NCBI GenBank assembly: GCA_020442235.1
Contig: JAGRKQ010000057.1
Coordinates: 1 to 9,256 of the forward strand
Direction: 5' to 3'
DNA: 9,256 bases
Source: Hyphomicrobiaceae bacterium
GTDB taxonomy: Bacteria; Pseudomonadota; Alphaproteobacteria; Rhizobiales; MH13
Shown: piece by piece, positions 1-6,572 of the stretch
Position numbering within the stretch: position 1 is the stretch's first letter
Layout of the letters: the number at the start of each line of letters is the position of its first letter
Notes under the pieces: model-generated
Databases searched by the model: none
What the model saw: only the letters and a program-made list of their open reading frames with translations
Told to the model about the DNA's origin: nothing
Program-made: the position numbers and the translations under genes

Positions 1-480
1 GTGAAGGAAAAGAAGGACCGCGTCGACGACGCCCTCAACGCGACCCGCGCGGCCGTGCAGGAAGGCATCGTTCCGGGCGGCGGCGTCGCCCTGCTGCGTG
101 CCAAGACCGCCGTCGAGGCGCTGGCTTCGGACAATGCCGACGTTCAGGCCGGCATCAAGATCGTCCTCAAGGCGCTTGAGGCCCCGATCCGCCAGATCGC
201 CCAGAACGCGGGCGTGGAAGGCTCGATCGTCGTCGGCAAGGTGCTGGAAAACAGCGAGGCCTCCTTCGGCTTCGACGCGCAGAACGAGGAATACAAGGAC
301 CTCGTCGCCGCCGGCATCATCGACCCGACCAAGGTCGTGCGCACCGCGCTGCAGGATGCGGCCTCCGTTGCCGGCCTGCTCGTGACCACCGAAGCGATGG
401 TCGCCGAGCTGCCGAAGAAGGATTCGGCTCCGGCCATGCCGGGCGGCGGCATGGGCGATATGGGCGGCATGGGCTTCTAA
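1..480 (+). CDS. groEL: 60 kDa chaperonin GroEL, C-terminal part (5' end outside window)
   Basis: This is the last 160 or so codons of the ATP-dependent cytoplasmic chaperonin that folds proteins with its cap GroES. The frame is open at the left edge. The first codon, GTG, aligns with an internal valine of GroEL just before the conserved [18 protein letters not shown] stretch, so it is not a start codon. Visible landmarks are the glycine-rich [11 protein letters not shown] segment (about residues 21-31 of the fragment), which belongs to the equatorial nucleotide-binding domain, the conserved GIIDPTKV motif whose Asp contacts nucleotide, and the closing Gly-Gly-Met-rich tail ending GGMGF. The tail and length match the complete C-terminus of ordinary GroEL proteins. 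groES normally lies upstream of groEL, but that part is not in the window. Rhizobiales often carry several groEL copies, and the fragment cannot say which one this is. A strong terminator follows directly. Confidence 0.97.
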   Translation: MKEKKDRVDDALNATRAAVQEGIVPGGGVALLRAKTAVEALASDNADVQAGIKIVLKALEAPIRQIAQNAGVEGSIVVGKVLENSEASFGFDAQNEEYKDLVAAGIIDPTKVVRTALQDAASVAGLLVTTEAMVAELPKKDSAPAMPGGGMGDMGGMGF

Positions 481-507
481 GCCCTCCCACCCTTTCCCGA
501 CGCGATC

Positions 508-535
508 AGGGGCGGTCTTCGGACCGCCCCTTTTT
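508..535 (+). terminator. Rho-independent terminator of groEL
   Basis: A perfect 9-bp stem (GGGGCGGTC, 509-517, with GACCGCCCC, 522-530) closes on a stable UUCG tetraloop with a C-G closing pair and is followed by five T residues (531-535). An extra A-T pair (508/531) can extend the stem. It starts 28 bases after the groEL stop, so it should end the groEL transcript and insulate the opgGH operon. Confidence 0.93.
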
Positions 536-546
536 CATGTCTCGGC

Positions 547-577
547 CTGCGCCGCCCCACGCCCTGAGCCGGCGCAG
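547..577. other. Inverted repeat in the groEL-opgG gap, next to an AT-rich island
   Basis: CTGCGCCG (547-554) and CGGCGCAG (570-577) are perfect 8-bp arms around a 15-base spacer. They are followed at once by the AT-rich run AATATTTAT (578-586), which stands out in this GC-rich DNA. The run could hold the -10 element of the opgG promoter (TATTTA at 580-585), although I see no convincing -35 box at the right distance. The hairpin could instead be a weak second terminator behind the groEL one, or a protein-binding site. Function is unproven. Confidence 0.3.
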
Positions 578-705
578 AATATTTATCGCGAAAGCCTCGG
601 GGCGCTGCTTCGTTCTCTTGCCATTTTTCAGAATTAGTCCACATGCTGCGCCGCACCATCGACATCCTGTCGCGGGGTGCGTGCTGTTTTCAGGTCGAGT
701 TTCCC

Positions 706-2256
706 GTGTCCGACGCCTTCTTGTTGTCCCGCCGTCTCCTGTTGTCCTTCGGCCTGTCCCTGCCGGCCCTTTCGGCACTTGGCCAGCCGGCTCTGGCGCG
801 CATCCGCGTCGAGCCATCGCGCGGCGGCGACAAGCCGGAACCCTTTGCCTTCGACTGGGCCTGGCTCGTCGAGCGCGCGCGCAGCCTGGCGCAGGACGAT
901 CACGGCGAGGCCGATACGGTCGACGAGGCGTTCAGCGATCTCACCTACGATCAGTATCGCGACATCCGCTTCCGCTCCGATGCGGCGCTCTTTGCCGATG
1001 CCGGCCGGTTCCGCGCCGATCTGTTCCATCCCGGCTTCATCTACAGAACACCGGTGGACGTCTTCCTCGTCGAGGACGGCACCGCCTCCGCGCTGACCTA
1101 TGACCGTTCCCTGTTCGATTTCGGCCCGCTGGTGCCGGAGATCCCGGCGGACGCGAATCCGGGCTATTCGGGCGTGCGCTACCGCTATCCGATCAACCGC
1201 CCGGACGTTCTGGACGAATTCGCCGTCTTCCAGGGCGCGAGCTATTTCCGCGCCGTCGGCCGCAACACCCTTTACGGCCTGTCCGCCAGGGGCCTTGCCC
1301 TGCGCACGGCGGACCCGCGCGGCGAGGAGTTCCCCGCCTTCACCGCCTTCTTCCTGGAAAAGCCGGAGGCGAATTCCACCAGCGTCGTGGTCATGGCGCT
1401 TCTGGAAAGCCCCTCGGCGACGGGTGCCTATCGCTTCACCATGCGGCCGGGCACGGCGACCGTCATGGATGTCGAGGCGGCGCTGTTCGCGCGCACGGAG
1501 CTGACTTCGGTCGGGCTCGCCCCGCTGACGTCGATGTTTCTCTTCAATGGCGTCAATCGCAGCCAGTTCGACGACTTCCGCGAGGCGGTGCACGATTCCG
1601 ACGGGTTGCAGATCCAGACCGGCGCCGGCGAATGGCTGTTTCGCCCCCTCAACAACCCCGCCACGCTTCAGGTCTCGGGCTTTCAGGACAACGGCCCGCG
1701 CGGTTTCGGCCTCGTGCAGCGTTCGCGCCGTTTTGAGGACTATCAGGATCTGGAAGCCCATTACGAGAAGCGGCCCTCGGCCTGGGTCGAGCCCATCGGC
1801 GACTGGGGCCCCGGCGAGATCACCCTCGTGGAGATCCCGACCGACAGTGAGACCAACGACAACATCGTCGCCTTCTGGCATCCCACCCGCCCGATCGCCG
1901 AAGGCGCGATGTTCACCCTGTCCTACCGGCTCTCCTGGGGGGAAGACTTTGCTCCCGAGGACACGCTGGCGCGGGTCGCCCACACCCGCGCCGGGCTTTC
2001 CTTCGACGGACAAAGGCAGATCTTCGTGCTCGATTTCGACCGCGACGTCGCCGCCGGCGTCGATGCCGGACCGGACGTCACCGGCACGGCGGAGATCGTC
2101 AACGTCGTCATGAAGCGCAACGACGTGACCGGAACGACGCGGCTCAGTTTCGAGTTCTCGTCCGAGGACCTCGACAGCGCCGAACTGCGCGCGCGCATCG
2201 TCGATGCGCAGGGTGCCGCCCTGAGCGAAACCTGGCTTTTCCGATGGACCGCCTGA
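706..2256 (+). CDS. opgG: Periplasmic glucan biosynthesis protein OpgG/MdoG family
   Basis: OpgG is an exported protein needed to make osmoregulated periplasmic glucans. Family members have been placed in glycoside hydrolase family GH186 (beta-1,2-glucanase activity is established for E. coli OpgD), so it probably trims or processes the chain made by OpgH. Conserved blocks, in genomic order, are YGLSARGLAL, GEEFPAF, APLTSMFLF, GEWLFRPLNNP, RPSAWVEPIGDWG and ETNDNIVAFW. They closely match E. coli OpgG, and the protein ends in the family's SETW motif. I chose GTG at 706 (516 aa; E. coli OpgG is 511) because it has an AGG..GAG ribosome site 6 bases upstream and gives a compact signal peptide with a twin-arginine LSRRLLLSFG core and ALA cleavage site. 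An in-frame ATG at 643 would add 21 residues but lacks a clear ribosome site. OpgG versus paralogue OpgD is not settled: the Tat-like signal resembles OpgD. It overlaps opgH by 13 bases. Confidence 0.93.
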   Translation: MSDAFLLSRRLLLSFGLSLPALSALGQPALARIRVEPSRGGDKPEPFAFDWAWLVERARSLAQDDHGEADTVDEAFSDLTYDQYRDIRFRSDAALFADAGRFRADLFHPGFIYRTPVDVFLVEDGTASALTYDRSLFDFGPLVPEIPADANPGYSGVRYRYPINRPDVLDEFAVFQGASYFRAVGRNTLYGLSARGLALRTADPRGEEFPAFTAFFLEKPEANSTSVVVMALLESPSATGAYRFTMRPGTATVMDVEAALFARTELTSVGLAPLTSMFLFNGVNRSQFDDFREAVHDSDGLQIQTGAGEWLFRPLNNPATLQVSGFQDNGPRGFGLVQRSRRFEDYQDLEAHYEKRPSAWVEPIGDWGPGEITLVEIPTDSETNDNIVAFWHPTRPIAEGAMFTLSYRLSWGEDFAPEDTLARVAHTRAGLSFDGQRQIFVLDFDRDVAAGVDAGPDVTGTAEIVNVVMKRNDVTGTTRLSFEFSSEDLDSAELRARIVDAQGAALSETWLFRWTA

Positions 2257-4367
2257 ACGACGCATCCTTCGCCTGGATGCCGCCCCCGGCGCGGCTGGCG
2301 ATGCCGGACCAGAACCTTTGCGCCGGCTACAAACGCCCCCGCCCCCTGGCGCAAGAACCGCATGCGGCGCGCGCGGCGCGGCTGTTCCTTGCCCTGCTGA
2401 CGCTCGCGCTGACGGCCGGCGCCGTGTCGCAGGCCATCGAGGCGGTTGCCGGCGGTCCGGTGACCTTCCTGCAGTGGGTGTTCGTCGGCTTCTTTGCCAT
2501 CACATTCGCCTGGGTGGCCTTTGCGACCTCCTCCAGCCTCGCGGCCATCTTCACCACCGCGCCGAAAGACCCCCGCGATGCCGGGCCGGCCCTTTCGGTC
2601 GCGCTCGTCATGCCCGTCTATAACGAGGCGTCCACACATGTCGCCGCCGCGCTGGAGGCGATGGCCGGGGACGGCCTGATCGCGGCCCGGCACCGCTTCG
2701 AGATCGTGATCCTTGCCGACACCACCGACCCGGAAGCCTGGGCCAGGGAAACCCTTGTCTTTCATGAGCTGCGCCAGCGCCTTTGCGGCCGCATGCCGGT
2801 CTGGTATCGGCGCCGGTGGAAGAATGCCGCCAAGAAAGCCGGCAATCTGCGCCAGTTCGTGGAGCATTGGGGCGCGCGCTACGACGCGATGATCGTGCTC
2901 GATGCCGACAGCGTCATGAGCGGAGCGACCCTCATCGCCCTTGCCGACCGCATGGCGGCAACGCCCGATGCCGGACTGATCCAGACGGTGCCGCGGCTTG
3001 CCGGGCAGATCAGCCTGTTCGCGCGCCTGCAGCAATTTGCCGGCGGGCTGTACGGGCCGGTCATGGCGCGCGGCGTTGCCAGCTGGTCCGGCCGGCGCGG
3101 CAATTACTGGGGCCACAACGCCATCCTCAGAATGCGCGCCTTCGCCGAGGCTGCCGGCCTGCCGCAGCTGAAGGGCGCGCCGCCCTTCGGCGGCCTCATC
3201 CTCAGCCATGATTTCGTCGAGGCCGCGCTTCTGGTGCGGGCCGGCTGGGCGGTGGAACTCGCTCATGATCTGACCGGCTCCTATGAGGAAAGCCCGCCCG
3301 GCCTTGCCGAAACCGCACTGCGCGACCGGCGCTGGGCGCAAGGCAATCTCCAGCATGCGCGCATCATCGGCGCGGGCGGACTGTCCCTCGTCAACCGCAC
3401 GCATATGGCGGTGGGGATCCTCGCCTATCTCTCCTCGCCGCTCTGGCTGGTGATGATCCTCGTCGGCGTCGCGCTGTCGGTGCAGGCGCTGTTCTTCCGG
3501 CCGGAGTATTTCACCGACGCCTTCCAGCTTTTCCCGGAATGGCCGACCTTCGATGCGCCGCGCATGCGCGCGCTGTTCGCCTCGACGCTGCTTCTTCTGT
3601 TCCTGCCCCGGCTTGTCTCGCTGGCGGCAGCGCTGGTCCTGAAACAGCGCCGCAGGACGCATGGCGGGGCACTGCGCCTCATCGCCGGTTTCCTGCTTGA
3701 AACCTTCCTCTCCGCTCTCATCGCACCGGTGATGATGCTGATCCACACACGGCACATCCTCTCGATCCTTTCCGGGCGCGACAGCGGCTGGGGGACGCAG
3801 GCGCGCAAGGCCCGCGCCGGCAGTCTTCTTGCCAGCATCGCCAAGCACCGTCTCGATCTTTTCGTCGGGGCGCTGGTCACCGTCGCCATCGCGCCCATCG
3901 CGCCGGAAGTCTTCTGGTGGCTCCTGCCCGTCGTCTGCGGATGGCTGCTGTCGCCCCTGACGGACCTGCTGCTCTCCAGCGAGCGCATCGGCGGAGCCCT
4001 TGCCGGCGCCGGGATTCTCGCAACAGCGGAAGAAACCGCTTTGCCTCCTGTGCTTGAGCAGCGCTCGGCCCTGATCACCCGCTATGAGGCGCTTGCCGGG
4101 ATCGCCGATCCCATCCGCACGCTGGCGCTCGACCCGGAGGCGGCGCGGCGTCATCTCGGCAGCGTCATCGCCCGGCCGTTGCCGCATCGGGGCGCGCCCA
4201 ATGCGGCGCATCTCATGGCGGAAGCCAAGATCGGCGATGCCCGCAACCTCGACGAGGCGCTCGGCTGGCTGGAGCGGACCGAGCGACTGGAGGCGATCGC
4301 CGATCCGGTGTTGATGCAGGCGCTGTGCGACCTTCCCGCTGCCCGTCGACTCACCTCGGCGGCCTGA
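2244..4367 (+). CDS. opgH: Glucans biosynthesis glucosyltransferase OpgH (MdoH)
   Basis: OpgH is an inner-membrane processive family 2 glycosyltransferase that uses UDP-glucose to build the backbone of osmoregulated periplasmic glucans and move it to the periplasm. The 707-residue protein has two N-terminal membrane segments (about 44-66 and 76-100) and a cytosolic GT2 domain (about 115-375). The domain shows PVYNE (124-128), the Asp of ILADT (159), the metal-binding LDADS (219-223), the catalytic SHDF (321-324) and the RRWAQGN acceptor/processivity motif (362-368). About five more hydrophobic segments follow, between 389 and 577, then a cytosolic tail. RRRWKNAAKKAGN and SHDFVEAALLVRAGW nearly copy E. 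coli MdoH. The protein is about 140 residues shorter than E. coli OpgH (847), mainly at the N-terminus. The start overlaps the end of opgG by 13 bases and has no obvious ribosome site, so translation is probably coupled to opgG. No opgC, opgI or other opg gene follows. Confidence 0.95.
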   Translation: MDRLNDASFAWMPPPARLAMPDQNLCAGYKRPRPLAQEPHAARAARLFLALLTLALTAGAVSQAIEAVAGGPVTFLQWVFVGFFAITFAWVAFATSSSLAAIFTTAPKDPRDAGPALSVALVMPVYNEASTHVAAALEAMAGDGLIAARHRFEIVILADTTDPEAWARETLVFHELRQRLCGRMPVWYRRRWKNAAKKAGNLRQFVEHWGARYDAMIVLDADSVMSGATLIALADRMAATPDAGLIQTVPRLAGQISLFARLQQFAGGLYGPVMARGVASWSGRRGNYWGHNAILRMRAFAEAAGLPQLKGAPPFGGLILSHDFVEAALLVRAGWAVELAHDLTGSYEESPPGLAETALRDRRWAQGNLQHARIIGAGGLSLVNRTHMAVGILAYLSSPLWLVMILVGVALSVQALFFRPEYFTDAFQLFPEWPTFDAPRMRALFASTLLLLFLPRLVSLAAALVLKQRRRTHGGALRLIAGFLLETFLSALIAPVMMLIHTRHILSILSGRDSGWGTQARKARAGSLLASIAKHRLDLFVGALVTVAIAPIAPEVFWWLLPVVCGWLLSPLTDLLLSSERIGGALAGAGILATAEETALPPVLEQRSALITRYEALAGIADPIRTLALDPEAARRHLGSVIARPLPHRGAPNAAHLMAEAKIGDARNLDEALGWLERTERLEAIADPVLMQALCDLPAARRLTSAA

Positions 4368-4370
4368 GCC

Positions 4371-5054
4371 TCAGATCGCCTTGAAGGCTTCCAGAGCCTT
4401 GGGGTCGTTGAGGCAGTAATAGCCCGACAGCCGCGTCACCAGCCCTTCGCGCTTCCAGTCGTTGAGCACACGGCTGACATTCTCGCGCGCCGCTCCGACC
4501 ATGCCGGCAATATCGGACTGACTGACCTTGTAGTGGACGAGCACGCGCCCGTCCGGCAGCGCCTTGCCGAAATCATCGGCAAGCTGCAACAGCGCCAGCG
4601 CGACCCGTCCCGGCAGCGGCAGGAAGGAACGCGCGGCCAGCACCGTGTTGGCCTGGCGCAGACGGTTGGACACGATCTTCAGCATGTGGCGGTAAAGCTC
4701 GGGCCTTGAATCGCCGAAGCGCTCGAAATCGGCGCGGGAAACGAAGCTCAGTTCGGCCTTCTTCAGGCCGATGACGGTGGCCGAACGCGGTTCACCGTCG
4801 AGGATCGCCATTTCGCCGACCAGCATGCCCGGACCCATCACCGCCAGCAACTGCTCGCCGCCATCGGCGGAATTGAGCACCACCTTCACCGAACCGTCGC
4901 GGATGGCATAAAAGCCGTCGCCCGGATCGCCGGCCATGAACAGAACCTCCCCCGCAGCCAGCGCCACGGGACGGGCAAGTTTCATCAACCCCTCGGCGAG
5001 GGGCGCCTCCAGCCCGGCGAGCGCAAGGCTTTCGGCAAAAACCGATATGGGCAT
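4371..5054 (-). CDS. Crp/Fnr-family transcriptional regulator
   Basis: A 227-residue DNA-binding regulator with the usual Crp layout: an N-terminal cyclic-nucleotide-binding beta roll (about 15-115), a long dimerisation helix (about 116-142) and a C-terminal winged helix-turn-helix (about 165-220). The ligand-pocket motif reads GEMAILDGEPRSATV (80-94), which keeps the Gly-Glu and Arg-Ser pairs that hold the cyclic phosphate and ribose in E. coli CRP. The recognition helix reads ARENVSRVL (189-197). Arg190, Glu191 and Arg195 match Arg180, Glu181 and Arg185 of E. coli CRP, which read the TGTGA half site. There is no FNR-type N-terminal cysteine cluster. The residues at the positions of CRP Thr127 and Ser128 (adenine contacts) appear to be Ala135 and Asn136, so cAMP as ligand is uncertain. 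ATG at 5054 has an AGGAG site 9 bases upstream. It converges on opgH, and a CRP-like palindrome lies upstream. Confidence 0.92.
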   Translation of the reverse strand: MPISVFAESLALAGLEAPLAEGLMKLARPVALAAGEVLFMAGDPGDGFYAIRDGSVKVVLNSADGGEQLLAVMGPGMLVGEMAILDGEPRSATVIGLKKAELSFVSRADFERFGDSRPELYRHMLKIVSNRLRQANTVLAARSFLPLPGRVALALLQLADDFGKALPDGRVLVHYKVSQSDIAGMVGAARENVSRVLNDWKREGLVTRLSGYYCLNDPKALEAFKAI

Positions 5055-5150
5055 GTCCTGGTTCTCCTACCGCTCCGCCAGCGAGGTTAACGCAGAAGTT
5101 TTCCGCGCACCACGCCGGAACGCATCAACGGCTCTCGCGGCGAAACGTCA

Positions 5151-5172
5151 GGCTGTGCCTCCCGTCACAGCC
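5151..5172. promoter_or_regulatory. CRP-type operator candidate in the divergent promoter region
   Basis: GGCTGTG (5151-5157) and CACAGCC (5166-5172) form a perfect 7-bp inverted repeat with an 8-base spacer. The core reads TGTGC-N6-TCACA (5154-5169), one base away from the E. coli CRP consensus TGTGA-N6-TCACA. It sits about 97 bases upstream of the Crp/Fnr gene start (5054) and 64 bases upstream of the small exported gene (5237). The Arg-Glu-x3-Arg recognition helix encoded next door is the type that reads this half site, so autoregulation or control of the divergent gene is plausible. Binding has not been shown. Confidence 0.5.
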
Positions 5173-5236
5173 GCAGACGGCCGGGGCGCTCATCCTGCGG
5201 GCACGTTTCAAGCCCTTGCGTTCCCGGAGAGTTTCC

Positions 5237-5488
5237 ATGCTGCGCCTTGTCCTTGCCCTTGTCGTTCTTGCCGCCGCGCTGGCGGCGCTCCTGATGGTGC
5301 CCGCCCGCGCCGTCGCACCGGCGGGAAGCGGCCCGGTGCCGAGCGCGGCAACCCGGCTCGGCCCGGCAATCCACGGCGCCATCACCACCGCCCTGCCCCA
5401 GGGGCATGGCTGCGCCTTCGAGACCGTGGCACGCCGCCATCCCGCCCATGGCGAGACGATCACCGTCAACCGCTGGTCCTGCCCCTGA
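5237..5488 (+). CDS. Small exported protein of unknown function (two cysteines)
   Basis: An 83-residue protein I do not recognise. Residues 1-27 are a classic Sec signal peptide: a short Met-Leu-Arg start, a long Leu/Ala/Val core (about 4-20), and an ARAVA region that offers signal peptidase I sites near residues 25-27. The predicted mature part is only about 56 residues, rich in Ala, Gly and Pro at first. It ends with two cysteines (Cys59 in GHGCAFE and Cys82 in NRWSCP, the second-last residue) that could form a disulfide in the periplasm. ATG at 5237 is chosen because GGAGA (5226-5230) lies 6 bases upstream; an in-frame TTG at 5216 would add 7 residues ahead of the signal peptide. It lies between the divergent Crp/Fnr regulator and the dioxygenase and may be controlled by the CRP-like site 64 bases upstream. 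Several longer open frames cross it on the other strand but lack its start signals. Confidence 0.6.
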   Translation: MLRLVLALVVLAAALAALLMVPARAVAPAGSGPVPSAATRLGPAIHGAITTALPQGHGCAFETVARRHPAHGETITVNRWSCP

Positions 5489-5566
5489 CCGGTCCACATT
5501 CGTGAACGGTGCGGTGCGCGGGCACGCTCTGGCCTCCATGGTTCAAAAGCCCATCTTGCTGACAAC

Positions 5567-5580
5567 GGCACAAACGTGCC
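5567..5580. promoter_or_regulatory. Short palindrome upstream of the dioxygenase start
   Basis: GGCAC (5567-5571) and GTGCC (5576-5580) form a perfect 5-bp inverted repeat around AAAC, ending 4 bases before the ribosome site of the dioxygenase gene. It could be a repressor operator or a small mRNA hairpin near the ribosome site. The arms are short, so chance is possible in this GC-rich DNA. Confidence 0.25.
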
Positions 5581-5596
5581 CGACAGGAGATGCCCC

Positions 5597-6529
5597 ATGA
5601 CCGCACCCGTAAACGGCCTTCATCATGTCACTGCGATCGCTTCGAATGCGCAGGCCAATCTCGATTTCTGGACCGGAACGCTCGGCCTGCGGCTCGTCAA
5701 GAAGACGGTCAATTTCGACGATCCCGGCACCTATCACCTCTATTATGGCGATGCGCTCGGCCGGCCGGGAACGGCGATGACCTTCTTTCCCTGGGAGCAT
5801 CTTCAACAAGGGCGGCCCGGCTCGGGCGAAGCTTCGCTGACGCTGTTTTCCGTGCCGCCGGGCAGCCTTGATTTCTGGCGGCAGCGCCTTGGCGGTTCGC
5901 CTTCCCTGGATGGCGGCATGTCCGAAGCCTTCGGCGAAAAGCGGCTTATCGTCGCCGATCCCGACGGCACCCGCCTTGCGCTGGTTGAACGCGAAGACGC
6001 GCGCGAGGGCTGGACGACAGACGCCATCGGGACCGATGTTGCGATCCGCGGCTTTCACGGCGTTGCCCTGACGCTGCGCGAGACCGGCTCGACCGAAGCG
6101 CTTCTCACCGGGCTTCTCGGCTATCGCACGGAGGCGCGCGAAGGGTCTGTCACGCGGCTGCGCGCAGAGGGCACCGAAGGCGCACGGATCGTCGATCTCA
6201 TCGAAGCGCCGGGGCTTGCCACGGGCTCGCAAGGTGCCGGCAGCGTGCATCACGTGGCCTTTTCCACGCCCGATGATGAAAGCCAGCGCGCCGTGCAGGT
6301 GCTGCTTGCCGGGAACGGCTTTGCCGTGACGCCGGTGATCGACCGCGATTATTTCAACGCGATCTATTTCCGCTCACCCGGCGGGGTGCTTTTCGAGGTC
6401 GCGACCGAAGAGCCCGGCTTTGCGATCGATGAGGACCCGGAAGCGCTGGGGACGGCGCTCAAGCTGCCGCGCCAGCATGAGCCTCTGCGCGCGCGGATCG
6501 AAGCCGTTCTGCCGCCGCTCTTTCTTTGA
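5597..6529 (+). CDS. Ring-cleaving dioxygenase, two-domain VOC/glyoxalase fold (PcpA/MhqO-like)
   Basis: A 310-residue cytosolic enzyme made of two vicinal-oxygen-chelate domains (about 5-131 and 150-271). Family members such as PcpA, LinE and MhqO are Fe(II) enzymes that open the ring of hydroquinones with O2. The expected metal ligands are present: His9 in GLHHVT, His218 in SVHHVAF and Glu267 in LFEVATE. The 49-residue His-Glu spacing equals my recollection of PcpA (His227, Glu276). GTYHLYYGD and the FRSPGGVLFEVATEEPGFA block are also typical. I chose ATG at 5597 because AGGAGA (5585-5590) lies 6 bases upstream; an in-frame GTG at 5576 would place that ribosome site inside the gene. The substrate cannot be read from the sequence; quinone/hydroquinone detoxification is the best guess. 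No partner esterase or MarR-type regulator gene is adjacent. A short palindrome precedes the gene and a structured region with a terminator follows it. Confidence 0.88.
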   Translation: MTAPVNGLHHVTAIASNAQANLDFWTGTLGLRLVKKTVNFDDPGTYHLYYGDALGRPGTAMTFFPWEHLQQGRPGSGEASLTLFSVPPGSLDFWRQRLGGSPSLDGGMSEAFGEKRLIVADPDGTRLALVEREDAREGWTTDAIGTDVAIRGFHGVALTLRETGSTEALLTGLLGYRTEAREGSVTRLRAEGTEGARIVDLIEAPGLATGSQGAGSVHHVAFSTPDDESQRAVQVLLAGNGFAVTPVIDRDYFNAIYFRSPGGVLFEVATEEPGFAIDEDPEALGTALKLPRQHEPLRARIEAVLPPLFL

Positions 6530-6572
6530 AAAAAGCGTGATCCATGCCGCAGGGCAGCACGTAAGTATTTTT

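Noticed and set aside
1..3. GTG at the left edge as a start codon of a short GroEL-like protein
   Set aside because: The GTG matches an internal Val of GroEL before KEKKDRV. The frame is simply cut by the window edge.
634..2265. Long open frame (543 codons) on the minus strand opposite opgG
   Set aside because: It is fully antisense to a clear opgG with family-wide conserved motifs. The translation is Arg/Gly/Ala-rich without recognisable motifs, as expected from high-GC codon bias.
1923..4211. Very long open frame (762 codons) on the minus strand across opgG and opgH
   Set aside because: It spans two well-supported plus-strand genes and has a low-complexity Arg/Gly/Glu-rich translation. 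It is a product of GC-rich third codon positions.
5237..5488. Toxin-antitoxin or defence-system component
   Set aside because: The small protein has a signal peptide and no partner gene, and nothing else in the window resembles a defence or mobile-element gene.
5576..5596. Upstream GTG as the dioxygenase start
   Set aside because: It would place the strong AGGAGA ribosome site inside the coding region. ATG at 5597 has ideal spacing and gives the family's usual N-terminus just before GLHHVT.
5125..5598. Minus-strand open frames between the Crp/Fnr gene and the dioxygenase
   Set aside because: They have Arg/Ala-rich, motif-free translations and overlap the plus-strand small gene, which has a ribosome site and a signal peptide.
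6530..6572. A tRNA or a minus-strand terminator just after the dioxygenase stop
   Set aside because: No cloverleaf can be drawn. The minus-strand T-run (from the A-run at 6529-6534) is preceded only by a 4-bp TGCC/GGCA stem too far away.
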